Assembly: GCA_964596775.1 (NCBI GenBank) | Contig: CAZQVN010000001.1 | Coordinates: forward strand, 216,462 to 280,461 | Length of the DNA: 64,000 nucleotides | Origin: CAZQVN01 sp964596775 | GTDB taxonomy: Bacteria; Eisenbacteria; RBG-16-71-46; JABDJR01; JAWXBZ01 | Reading direction: 5' to 3' | In this document: positions 1-7,447 of the stretch, in pieces | Numbering within the stretch: the first letter of the stretch is position 1 | Layout of the letters: each line of letters begins with the position of its first letter | Translations under genes and position numbers: made by a program | The notes under the pieces: model-generated | What the model was told of the DNA's origin: nothing | The model's input: only the letters and a program-made list of their open reading frames with translations | Databases searched by the model: none

Positions 1-2
1 GG

Positions 3-929
3 TACGCCCGCCTGGTGGCCGTCTGCACGCTCATCCTGATCTTCGCCGGCGGGCTCGTCACGAGCACGGGATCCGGCCTCGCCGTGCCGGACTGGCCGCT
101 GTCCTACGGGATGCTCTTTCCCCCCATGGTCGGCGGCATCCTGTACGAGCATGGACACCGGATGGTGGCGGCCACGGTGGCCGCCATGATGGCGATACTC
201 TGCATCTGGATCTGGCGGACGGAACGGCGGTCCTGGGTGCGTAGACTGGGCTTCATCGCCATGGGCACGGTGCTGGCCCAGGCGCTGCTCGGCGGCATCA
301 CCGTCCTGCTCCTTCTTCCGGACGCCGTGTCCATCAGTCACGCCGCGCTTGCCGAGATCTTCTTCTGCCTGACGGTCACGATTGCCGTCGTGACCTCCCG
401 CGGCTGGAAAAGCGCGCCGGAACGCGGGACCTCCGACGGCGCGTCCTCGGTTCCGCTGCTGGCCGCGATCACGACCGGGCTCATCTACGTGCAGATCATC
501 CTCGGCGCGGTGATGCGCCACACCGGCGCCGGGCTCGCGATCCCTGACTTTCCGCTGTCGTACGGGCAGATCGTGCCGCCTTCGCTGGCCGGAGGCGTGG
601 CCATCCATTATGCGCACCGGGTGGGCGCGGTCGTCGTCACGCTGGCCATCGTTGCCCTGGCCACGGTGGTCATGAAGCGCCATGCCGCCGATTCCTGGAT
701 CGTGGGCCCCGCGCGGCTGCTCGTGCTGCTGGTCGTGGTTCAGATCGGCCTCGGCGGCCTGACGATCTGGACGATGAAGGCGGTCCTGCCGACGACGGCC
801 CACGTTGCGGTGGGGGCCTCGATCCTCGCCACCAGCCTCGTTCTCACGCTGCGCTCCTTCCGCCTGTACCGCCTTCCCGAAGAACGTCCCGAACCGGCGG
901 TGATGCCGCGGCGCGAGGTCACGGCGTGA
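3..929 (+). CDS. ctaA: Heme A synthase (COX15/CtaA), 5' partial
   Basis: Integral membrane enzyme that oxidises heme O to heme A for aa3-type cytochrome oxidase. The frame is open to the left edge and the first GTG at 15 lies inside hydrophobic sequence, so the true start is probably just outside the window. Two copies of the family motif are visible, TGSGLAVPDWPLSYG near the start and TGAGLAIPDFPLSYG in the second half, reflecting the internal duplication of the COX15 fold. Each is followed by a His-bearing helix (YEHGHRM and IHYAHRV) that would hold heme. About seven to eight hydrophobic segments remain. The stop overlaps the next gene's GTG start by 4 nt (GTGA), so it is coupled to ctaB. 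Confidence 0.93.
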   Translation, partial: YARLVAVCTLILIFAGGLVTSTGSGLAVPDWPLSYGMLFPPMVGGILYEHGHRMVAATVAAMMAILCIWIWRTERRSWVRRLGFIAMGTVLAQALLGGITVLLLLPDAVSISHAALAEIFFCLTVTIAVVTSRGWKSAPERGTSDGASSVPLLAAITTGLIYVQIILGAVMRHTGAGLAIPDFPLSYGQIVPPSLAGGVAIHYAHRVGAVVVTLAIVALATVVMKRHAADSWIVGPARLLVLLVVVQIGLGGLTIWTMKAVLPTTAHVAVGASILATSLVLTLRSFRLYRLPEERPEPAVMPRREVTA

Positions 930-1921
930 GCGTCGGCGGCGTCAAGGTCGGCGAACCGGCCGCCGCGCGCACGCCCGCGCCGACGCTCGGCGCGCCCGCG
1001 ATCGGCGCCCCGGGATCGTTGAACCCGGCGGTGGACGCGGGGCGCGAAACCGCCCGGTCCTCGTCCCGCTTCGCGGACTACATGGAACTCACGAAGCCGC
1101 GGATCACGTTTCTCGTCCTCGTCACCACGTTCATCGGGTTCTTCATGGGGGCCCGGGGCGCGATGGATCTTCCGCTGCTCTTCCACACCCTGTTCGGCAC
1201 GGCGCTCGTGGCCGGCGGCGCCAGCGCACTGAACCAGGTCCTCGAGCACGCGCTGGACGCCCGGATGAAGCGCACCCGGAACCGCCCGCTTCCGGCGCGG
1301 CGCCTGTCCGTTCACGAGGCGCAGCTGTTCGGCGTGACCCTCTGCGCGGTCGGCGTCCTCTACCTCACGTTTGCCGCGAACCTCCTGACCGGCGCCCTCG
1401 CGGCCGCCACCGTGGCGTCGTACGTGTTTCTCTACACCCCGCTCAAGACGGTGACGCCGCTGTCCACGATGATCGGGGCGGTGCCGGGGGCCCTGCCGCC
1501 GGTCGGCGGTTGGGCGGCGGCCACGAACCAGGTGACCCCGGGGGCGTGGATACTTTTCGGCATCGTTTTCGCGTGGCAGCTGCCGCACTTCCTGGCCATC
1601 GCCTGGATCTACCGGGACGATTACGATCGCGCCGGCTATCCGATGCTGCCGGTTCTCGACCGGGTGGGACTCGCCACCGGACGTCACATGGTGGTCTGGA
1701 GCCTGGCCCTGATACCGATCAGCCTGATGCCCACGCTCCTGTTCATGACCGGAACCCTCTACTTCTTCGGCGCTCTTCTTCTCGGGCTCGTGTTCCTCGC
1801 CTACAGCGTGCTGTTCACGATCTTCCGCACCGACCGCTGCGCGCGCCATCTCTTCCTGGTTTCGATCCTGTACCTTCCGCTGCTCTGGGGATTGATGATC
1901 CTCGACAAGTCGACCCTCTGA
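926..1921 (+). CDS. ctaB: Protoheme IX farnesyltransferase (heme O synthase)
   Basis: UbiA-superfamily prenyltransferase of 331 aa that adds a farnesyl group to heme B, giving heme O for the preceding heme A synthase. The first Asp-rich motif (NQVLEHALDARMKRTRNR, an N-x3-D-x3-D type) and the second loop (YRDDYDRAGYPM) are both present, with about nine hydrophobic segments. The GTG start overlaps the ctaA stop. The first 50 residues are Ala/Pro-rich and unlike the family, so an in-frame ATG at 1081 (MELTKPRIT, the usual family N-terminus) is a possible alternative start. The ctaA-ctaB order is classical for oxidase assembly operons. Confidence 0.95.
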   Translation: MSVGGVKVGEPAAARTPAPTLGAPAIGAPGSLNPAVDAGRETARSSSRFADYMELTKPRITFLVLVTTFIGFFMGARGAMDLPLLFHTLFGTALVAGGASALNQVLEHALDARMKRTRNRPLPARRLSVHEAQLFGVTLCAVGVLYLTFAANLLTGALAAATVASYVFLYTPLKTVTPLSTMIGAVPGALPPVGGWAAATNQVTPGAWILFGIVFAWQLPHFLAIAWIYRDDYDRAGYPMLPVLDRVGLATGRHMVVWSLALIPISLMPTLLFMTGTLYFFGALLLGLVFLAYSVLFTIFRTDRCARHLFLVSILYLPLLWGLMILDKSTL

Positions 1922-1935
1922 AGTCCCCCATCGTG

Positions 1936-2883
1936 ATGACGGAAACTCCCGTCCCTTCTCCGCAGCAGACCCCCGCGGTCGATGTGGCCGGGCTCTCCCA
2001 CTCCTACGGATCCCGGACGGCCCTGGACTCGGTGGGGTTCCAGGTGGCGCGGGGGGAATTCTTCGGCGTCCTCGGGCCGAACGGAGGCGGCAAGACGACG
2101 CTGTTCCGGATCCTCGCCACGCTGTTTCCTCCCGCCTCCGGAACGGCGCGGATTCTCGGCCTCGACATCCGCGGCGATTCCGCGGCGTTGCGCCGCCGGC
2201 TCGGCGTGGTGTTCCAGTCGCCGGCGCTCGATGCGCAGCTCACCGTTGCCGAGAACCTCAGGCACCAGGGGCGCCTGCACGGGTTTTCCGGGCGGAACCT
2301 CGGGGAGCGGATCGAGGGCGCGGTGGAACGCTTCGGCCTCGGCGACCGCCGGAAGGACCTCGTCCGGAACCTGTCCGGCGGGCTCAAGCGCCGGGTCGAA
2401 CTGGCCCGCGCCCTGCTGACCGATCCCGAGGTGCTGCTCCTCGACGAGCCGACCACCGGCCTCGACCCGGTGGCGCGGCGCGAGTTCTGGAGCTACCTGA
2501 CGGAACTGCGCCGGAACGCCGGCCTGACGATCCTTCTCACCACCCATCTTCTCGACGAGGCCGATCCGTGCGACCGCGTCGGCATCCTCGACCGGGGAAA
2601 GCTCGTGGCGCTGGACCGGCCGGACGCGATCAAGTCGGGCGTCGGCGGCGACGTCGTCTCCGTCACCGGGAACGATCCGGACCGGCTCCTCGCCGACATC
2701 CGGACCCGCTTCGGCGCGGACGCGCGCCTGGTGGACGGTGTCGTGCGGATCGAGCGCGAGAAGGGGCACGCGTTCGTGCCCGAGCTCGTCGAGGCCTTTT
2801 CCGGGCGGATCCTGTCGGTGACCGTGGCCCGGCCGACGCTCGAGGACGCGTTCATCCGCCTGACGGGACGGGGGTTCGCATGA
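1936..2883 (+). CDS. ABC transporter ATP-binding protein
   Basis: Cytoplasmic ATPase of 315 aa (CcmA/NatA-like, with the DUF4162-type C-terminal extension of this group). It shows Walker A GPNGGGKTT, a signature LSGGLKRRVELA, Walker B VLLLDEPTTGLDP and an H-loop TTHLLDEAD. The start is ATG 1936, 14 nt after ctaB; a GTG lies one codon upstream and neither has a clear ribosome site. It overlaps the permease gene by ATGA, so the two make one exporter. Such ABC pairs recur beside oxidase assembly genes; the substrate is unknown and could be a heme, copper or lipid factor. The Walker A Gly-Gly-Gly (usually NGAGK) is a minor variant. Confidence 0.9.
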   Translation: MTETPVPSPQQTPAVDVAGLSHSYGSRTALDSVGFQVARGEFFGVLGPNGGGKTTLFRILATLFPPASGTARILGLDIRGDSAALRRRLGVVFQSPALDAQLTVAENLRHQGRLHGFSGRNLGERIEGAVERFGLGDRRKDLVRNLSGGLKRRVELARALLTDPEVLLLDEPTTGLDPVARREFWSYLTELRRNAGLTILLTTHLLDEADPCDRVGILDRGKLVALDRPDAIKSGVGGDVVSVTGNDPDRLLADIRTRFGADARLVDGVVRIEREKGHAFVPELVEAFSGRILSVTVARPTLEDAFIRLTGRGFA

Positions 2884-3656
2884 CCGGCCTGTTCACCCTC
2901 GTCGAACGGGAGATCGTCCGGTTTCTCCGGCAGCGGAGCCGCGTCATCGGGGCCCTGCTCACGCCGCTTTTGTTCTGGCTGCTGATCGGCTCGGGGATCG
3001 GCAGCTCGTTTTCCGGCAGCGGCGGGGAGACCATGAACTTCCGGGAGTACTTCTTCCCGGGAACGCTGGTCCTGATCGTGTTCTTCACCGCGATCTTTTC
3101 CACGATCTCGGTGATCGAAGACCGGAAGGAGGGCTTTCTCCAGTCGGTGCTGGTGTCGCCGGTGCCGCGGTCGGCGCTCGCCGCGGGCAAGATCCTCGGG
3201 GGATCGATCCTCGCGGTGGCCCAGGGAACCCTGTTCCTGGCCCTCGCACCGTTCGCCGGAATTCCCCTCACGGTGACCGCGGCGCTGACGACCGTGGCCA
3301 CGCTGGCGCTCGTGGCGGTCGGCCTGACCGGGCTCGGGTTCGTGATCGCCTGGCGGATGGACTCGACGCAGGGTTTTCACGCCATCATGAACGTGTTCCT
3401 GATTCCGCTGTGGCTGCTTTCCGGCGCCGCGTTTCCGGCGGCCGGCGCCTCGGGGTGGCTCAAGGTCGCCATGGCGCTGAACCCGGTGTCCTACGGTGTG
3501 GCGGCGGTGCGGCGTGCCCTCTACGCGGGAGGACCGGCCGAGGTCACCGGGGTCCCCTCGTTCGCCGCGGCGCTGATCGTGTCGGCGGGGTTCGCGCTGT
3601 TCATGCTCGCCGCCTCGACCTGGGTCGTGGGGCGGCGGACCGCGGTGCACGGCTAG
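2880..3656 (+). CDS. ABC-2 type transporter permease
   Basis: Inner-membrane permease of 258 aa with about six hydrophobic segments and the ABC2_membrane layout. An N-terminal amphipathic stretch (ERE.VRFLRQRSR) leads into TM1, and the typical family sequence IFSTISVIEDRKEGFLQSVLVSPVPRS sits between TM2 and TM3. It overlaps the ATPase gene by 4 nt (ATGA) and is its partner. Context suggests a role in oxidase biogenesis, but the sequence does not show the substrate. Confidence 0.9.
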   Translation: MTGLFTLVEREIVRFLRQRSRVIGALLTPLLFWLLIGSGIGSSFSGSGGETMNFREYFFPGTLVLIVFFTAIFSTISVIEDRKEGFLQSVLVSPVPRSALAAGKILGGSILAVAQGTLFLALAPFAGIPLTVTAALTTVATLALVAVGLTGLGFVIAWRMDSTQGFHAIMNVFLIPLWLLSGAAFPAAGASGWLKVAMALNPVSYGVAAVRRALYAGGPAEVTGVPSFAAALIVSAGFALFMLAASTWVVGRRTAVHG

Positions 3657-3671
3657 TCCCGGAGCCGTTCC

Positions 3672-4097
3672 TCACTGCTCCCCCCGCGGCCAGATGAGGA
3701 ACGCGCTGATCAGCAACGCCAGTCCGACGGCCGCCGGAATGATCCCGACCGCCCACGCTTCCCCGTGATCCTCCATGATCGAGAGAAAGATGCTGACCGC
3801 GACACCGGCGAAGAGCGTGACGATCCCGCCGATCAGCAACCCCTGGGCGCGCTGCTTCGGTGTACGGGACCAGCTGCTCTCTTCGTCGTCCTCCAGACCG
3901 GCGAGCGGAGGAAGTTTCGAGGGGTCGAGTCCGCGCTCGATGGCCGCGATCCTCTCCCGCTGGGCCAGCTCGATGAGGCGCTGGCGTCCCATCGTCTTGA
4001 GGATTCCGGCGGTGATCCCTCCGATCACCGCAATGATCGGGATGGTCAGCACCATGAGCGGTATGAACTCCCGGGCATCGAATTCGAACAAGGGCAT
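3672..4097 (-). CDS. DUF6249-like small membrane protein
   Basis: A 141-aa protein with an N-terminal hydrophobic helix (residues about 12-35), a charged cytoplasmic stretch (RQRLIELAQRERIAAIERG), and two C-terminal hydrophobic helices. This layout matches DUF6249-type membrane proteins often encoded beside ECF sigma factors; function unknown. The start was set by the ribosome site: GAGGAG (4104-4109, minus strand) abuts the first ATG at 4103 but stands 6 nt from the second ATG at 4097, so 4097 is preferred. It is antisense to, and convergent with, the oxidase-assembly operon and faces away from the sigma factor. The 50 bp upstream are AT-rich and may hold its promoter, but no clear -35 was found. 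Confidence 0.72.
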   Translation of the reverse strand: MPLFEFDAREFIPLMVLTIPIIAVIGGITAGILKTMGRQRLIELAQRERIAAIERGLDPSKLPPLAGLEDDEESSWSRTPKQRAQGLLIGGIVTLFAGVAVSIFLSIMEDHGEAWAVGIIPAAVGLALLISAFLIWPRGEQ

Positions 4098-4309
4098 TGT
4101 CATCTCCTCTCTTATAACCTATTGTTATTAAATGGATTGTAGGATTCTGTCCGCCGCGCGGCCGTGACGGCCGCTGCGTCGATCCGTCCGGCGGTGACCG
4201 GCGTCGCCGGCCGTGTTTGCCGCCTTCATTCCCTCTGACCGGTCGTTGAGGCCACGCGGTTTCAGAAAAATGACGTCGTCAGCCGGGCGCAGCCGGAGTG
4301 CGCATCACG

Positions 4310-4999
4310 ATGAAACACGCCGCACGGACGCGTGACGGAGTTCCGCGGCACGGACCGGAGAATCAGGTGAAACCGCACCCGCCCATCCCCCCGTCCAACC
4401 CGGTGATGCACGACAAGCCGGCACAGACAACCGGTTCCCGCCACGGGCCGGACGACGAGGCTGCGTGGATCAGGGCCGCCCGCGCCGGAGATGCCGGCGC
4501 ATTCCGGAATCTGGTGGAGCGGCACCAGGGTTCGGCGGTGAACCTGGCGTTCCGCATGCTCCGCTCGCGGACCGACGCCGAGGAGGTGGCGCAGGATGCG
4601 TTCGTCCGGGCATGGAGGGCCTTGCCGGAGTTCCGGGGCGAGTCCCGCTTCGGCACCTGGCTGCACCGCATCGTCGTGCGGCGGGCCCTGGATCGCGCCG
4701 AGCGCCTCAAGGTCCGATCGAGGCGGGAAGCGCCGCTCGACGACTCGATCGACCGGATCGCGGATCCGCAATCGGACGGACCGGACCTGCCGGAGCTCCG
4801 CCGCCGGCTGGATGCGGCCATGGAAATTCTCGACGAACGGGAGCGCCTGGCCATCACGCTGTATTATCATGAGGACCGTTCCGTCGAGAGCGTGTCGGCG
4901 GTGATGGACCTGCCCGACGGCACCGTCAAGACGCTGCTCCACCGGGCCCGCGCCAGACTGAGAACCCGCCTCGCGGGGAAGGATCACGGAAAGACATGA
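4310..4999 (+). CDS. ECF RNA polymerase sigma factor
   Basis: Sigma-70 family, extracytoplasmic-function type, about 229 aa. Region 2 is clear (RAARAGDAGAFRNLVERHQG, then DAEEVAQDAFVRAWRALPEFRGES and TWLHRIVVRRALD), as is region 4 (LDERERLAITLYYHEDRSVESVSAVMDLPDGTVKTLLHRARARL). The N-terminal 45 residues are not conserved. Possible starts are GTG 4298, ATG 4310 (chosen, GGAG 11 nt upstream) and ATG 4406, and none is decisive. The stop overlaps the anti-sigma start (ATGA), the usual sign of a cognate pair. It sits between the DUF6249-like gene and SCO1, so its regulon may include oxidase or copper genes (inference). Confidence 0.9.
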   Translation: MKHAARTRDGVPRHGPENQVKPHPPIPPSNPVMHDKPAQTTGSRHGPDDEAAWIRAARAGDAGAFRNLVERHQGSAVNLAFRMLRSRTDAEEVAQDAFVRAWRALPEFRGESRFGTWLHRIVVRRALDRAERLKVRSRREAPLDDSIDRIADPQSDGPDLPELRRRLDAAMEILDERERLAITLYYHEDRSVESVSAVMDLPDGTVKTLLHRARARLRTRLAGKDHGKT

Positions 5000-5610
5000 A
5001 CTGCGGACGCTTCGAAACATGGCTCGATACCGGCCGACCGGCCGGCGCGGATGACGCGGCACGGCGGCACGCGGCGGAGTGCCCCGCCTGCGGGGATGCC
5101 CTGGAAGCCTCGGTCGAACTCGACCGGCTGTTCGAGGATCCGGGCCTTGCCGTATCCGGCACGTTTGCCGACCGGGTCATGGCCCGGGTGATGCTGGAAC
5201 CGCGCGCCGCGGCACGGCCGGCACTGCGTGCGGAAACGCCATGGTGGATCGAAACCTGGGCGGAACCGACCGCCGCGCTGGCGCTCACGGCGCTCGCGCT
5301 TCTGGCCTGGCAGTGGGCGGCCGTGCTGTCCGGAATCGCCGACAGTGTGAACGCCGCGGGCTGGGTCGCCGGCCTGGCCGCGGACCTGGCCGCCCGCCCG
5401 TTCGCGACGATCACCGGCGCGCTGCCGGTGGCCATGCTCACGCTGGTCTTCGGCGCGCTTCTCGGCTGGGGGTCGCTGGCCCTCTACCGCGGCGTGGAAG
5501 AGTGGATGTCCGGAAACCCGGGAGGCGTCGTGCCGATACCGGCCGGAGCGCCGTCACCGCTTGTCCGCCGGGAATCCGGTGCCCGGTCCGCGCCGCGGAG
5601 GCCCCGATGA
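4996..5610 (+). CDS. Zinc-finger anti-sigma factor, membrane-anchored
   Basis: A 204-aa protein that should hold the preceding ECF sigma factor at the membrane. The N-terminus carries the ZAS motif H-x3-C-x2-C (RRHAAECPACGDAL), plus an extra Cys at residue 3 that could be a fourth zinc ligand. Two hydrophobic segments follow, roughly residues 93-120 and 132-160, and then a basic, Pro-rich tail. It is translationally coupled on both sides: ATGA with the sigma gene and ATGA with SCO1. A redox-sensitive zinc site next to a thiol/copper protein gene is suggestive but unproven. Confidence 0.85.
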   Translation: MNCGRFETWLDTGRPAGADDAARRHAAECPACGDALEASVELDRLFEDPGLAVSGTFADRVMARVMLEPRAAARPALRAETPWWIETWAEPTAALALTALALLAWQWAAVLSGIADSVNAAGWVAGLAADLAARPFATITGALPVAMLTLVFGALLGWGSLALYRGVEEWMSGNPGGVVPIPAGAPSPLVRRESGARSAPRRPR

Positions 5611-6278
5611 GCACTTCGTCGACAGCCGGAAGCCGCATCCTCTGGGGTGCCCTGATCCTGATCCTCGCCGGAACGGCCGGGGCGTTCCTCGGAACCCGCT
5701 ACCTCTGGCCCGATCTCGTGCCGCAGAGGGCCGGATCGACGCAGCTGCCGGAGTACGGATCCGTGGCCGACTTCACGCTGACGAACCAGAAGGGGCAGTC
5801 GGTCCGCCGCGCCGACCTCGACGGCCGGCCGTGGGTGGCGGATTTCATTTTCACGCGCTGCTCCGGACCGTGCCCGCTGCTCACTTCGCAGATGGCGGCG
5901 GTGGCCGACAGCCTCGGCGCGGAATCGCCCGTGCGCTTCGTTTCCTTTTCCGTGGATCCCGAGCGGGACACTCCGGAAACGCTGTCCGCCTACGCGGAGA
6001 ACTACGGCGCGGACTCTTCGCGCTGGCACTTCCTGACCGGACCGCGGCGGACGATCGCGGAGCTGGCCACGAGCTCTTTCCACCTGGGCATGGGCGACCC
6101 CGCCCCCCTGGCGGACGGCAGCGACGCCGAGGAGTTCTACGACATCCCCCACAGCCTGCGCTTCACGCTCGTGGACGGCCGCGGGGTCATCCGCGGCTAC
6201 TATGACGGCACCGATCCCGAGGCGATCGCGAAGCTGTACGCGGATCTCGCGCTCCTGAACGGCGGCTCGAGACTTTGA
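5607..6278 (+). CDS. SCO1/SenC/PrrC family copper chaperone
   Basis: A 223-aa membrane-anchored thioredoxin-fold protein that delivers copper or reduces Cys pairs for assembly of the CuA centre of cytochrome oxidase. One N-terminal TM helix (residues about 11-30) is followed by the SCO domain. The metal ligands are present: CSGPC (Cys85, Cys89) and the distant His182 in DIPHSLRF. The ATG at 5607 overlaps the anti-sigma stop, and its own stop overlaps the TTG of the DUF420 gene, so it is read as part of the sigma/anti-sigma operon. Confidence 0.93.
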   Translation: MSTSSTAGSRILWGALILILAGTAGAFLGTRYLWPDLVPQRAGSTQLPEYGSVADFTLTNQKGQSVRRADLDGRPWVADFIFTRCSGPCPLLTSQMAAVADSLGAESPVRFVSFSVDPERDTPETLSAYAENYGADSSRWHFLTGPRRTIAELATSSFHLGMGDPAPLADGSDAEEFYDIPHSLRFTLVDGRGVIRGYYDGTDPEAIAKLYADLALLNGGSRL

Positions 6279-6697
6279 TCGAACAGCTGCCGGCCGTGAA
6301 CGCGGTTCTCAACAGCACCAGCGCGCTGTTTCTGACCGCCGGCTATGTCTTGATCCGCCGGAGGAACGTGCCCGGGCACCGCTTCTGCATGATCGCCGCG
6401 GTCGTCGTGTCCGCGCTGTTTCTCGTCTCGTATCTCACGTATCACTTCCATGCCGGATCGACGCGCTTCGCCGGCACGGGGTGGACCCGGCCCGTCTACT
6501 TTTCGATCCTGCTGACGCACACGGTCCTGGCCGCGGCCGTTCCGTTCCTGGCGCTGATCACGCTCGTGCACGCGCTGCGCGACCGCATCGACCGGCACCG
6601 GCGCATCGCCCGCTGGACGCTGCCGATCTGGCTCTACGTCAGCGTGACCGGCGTGCTCATCTACCTGATGCTGTACCGGATCTGGCCGAACCGGTAG
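6275..6697 (+). CDS. DUF420 family membrane protein
   Basis: A 140-aa protein with four hydrophobic helices (about residues 10-26, 38-56, 72-95 and 112-133) and the family His in SYLTYHFHAGSTRF, which fits DUF420 (YozB-like). Members lie next to SCO and cytochrome oxidase genes and are thought to help oxidase assembly, though the role is unproven. It starts with TTG at 6275, overlapping the SCO1 stop by 4 nt (TTGA). It is the last gene of the block. Confidence 0.85.
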   Translation: MIEQLPAVNAVLNSTSALFLTAGYVLIRRRNVPGHRFCMIAAVVVSALFLVSYLTYHFHAGSTRFAGTGWTRPVYFSILLTHTVLAAAVPFLALITLVHALRDRIDRHRRIARWTLPIWLYVSVTGVLIYLMLYRIWPNR

Positions 6698-6711
6698 GAA
6701 CGCGGGGGGGG

Positions 6712-6775
6712 AAAAACTGGAAGAGGCGCCTCCCGGGGGGGCGGTGATCTTCGCTGCAACGGCGCGCTCTTCCAG
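6712..6775 (-). terminator. Rho-independent terminator of the OmpA lipoprotein gene
   Basis: Perfect 9-bp arms CTGGAAGAG (6717-6725) and CTCTTCCAG (6767-6775) enclose about 41 nt of GC-rich, further foldable sequence. On the minus strand the hairpin is followed by TTTTTC (complement of 6711-6716). It lies just downstream of the stop at 6787. On the plus strand there is no T run, so it probably acts mainly on the minus strand. Confidence 0.6.
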
Positions 6776-6786
6776 CAGGGCAAACG

Positions 6787-7431
6787 TCAGGGGGTGTTCG
6801 TCTCCGGTTTTCCGTCCGGCACCGCGGCGTGCGTGGCTTCCGACAGGGGAACGCGCTTCAGAATGGACACGACGACCCGGCGTTCCTTCGCGTTGTCGTC
6901 GCTCATCCCGGAGCGTCTTTCCTCGCCGTAGCTGACCGCGGCAAAGCGGCTGAGCTGGCCGGGGGCCCGGTCGGCAAGGTAGCGCAGGACGCGCATGGCC
7001 CGGCGCTGGCCGAGCTCGTAGTTGTAGCGATCGGGTCCGACCCGGTCGGTGAATCCGTAAATGTCCACGATCGACTCCGGCTGGTTCTGGATTTCCCGGG
7101 CGGCCTGGTCCAGCACGCCCTTCGCCTCGCCGGTCAGGTTGTCGCTGTCGAACGCAAAGTGGACCGTGTGGGTGGCCGTCTCCTTCAGTCCGACTTTTCC
7201 GAGCGCGATGTCGCGCGCTTCGGACGCGGATCCGACCGCGGATTCCGCGCGGGCCAGAGCGTCCGCCGTGGAGTTCCTGAGATCGGCGGTGGTCCGGTTC
7301 AGCTCGTCGATGCGCGCCTCCTGCGCGGACACCCGCTCGTCGATCCGGCTGTTCACGTACCCCTTCGTGGCGCATCCCGACAGGATCAGGAGTGCGGACA
7401 CGGCGGGCACGAGAAAATTGCGACTGGTCAT
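6787..7431 (-). CDS. OmpA-family lipoprotein with N-terminal coiled segment
   Basis: A 214-aa outer-membrane lipoprotein that should bind peptidoglycan. Signal peptide and lipobox LILSGC (Cys20) are followed by a heptad-like helical stretch (residues about 28-75, RIDERVSAQEARIDELNRTT) and an OmpA_C domain (about 85-200). The diagnostic segments TVHFAFDSDNLTGEAKGVLD, VDIYGFTDRVGPDRYNYELG and ERRVVVSI are all visible. Its stop faces the DUF420 gene. It is the last of three or four envelope genes transcribed leftward. Confidence 0.9.
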   Translation of the reverse strand: MTSRNFLVPAVSALLILSGCATKGYVNSRIDERVSAQEARIDELNRTTADLRNSTADALARAESAVGSASEARDIALGKVGLKETATHTVHFAFDSDNLTGEAKGVLDQAAREIQNQPESIVDIYGFTDRVGPDRYNYELGQRRAMRVLRYLADRAPGQLSRFAAVSYGEERRSGMSDDNAKERRVVVSILKRVPLSEATHAAVPDGKPETNTP

Positions 7432-7447
7432 GACTGTCCTTTCCGCC

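Noticed and set aside
4298..4310. GTG 4298 as the sigma factor start
   Set aside because: It has only a partial CGGA upstream; the ATG at 4310 has GGAG 11 nt away. Neither is firm, and the true start could be ATG 4406.
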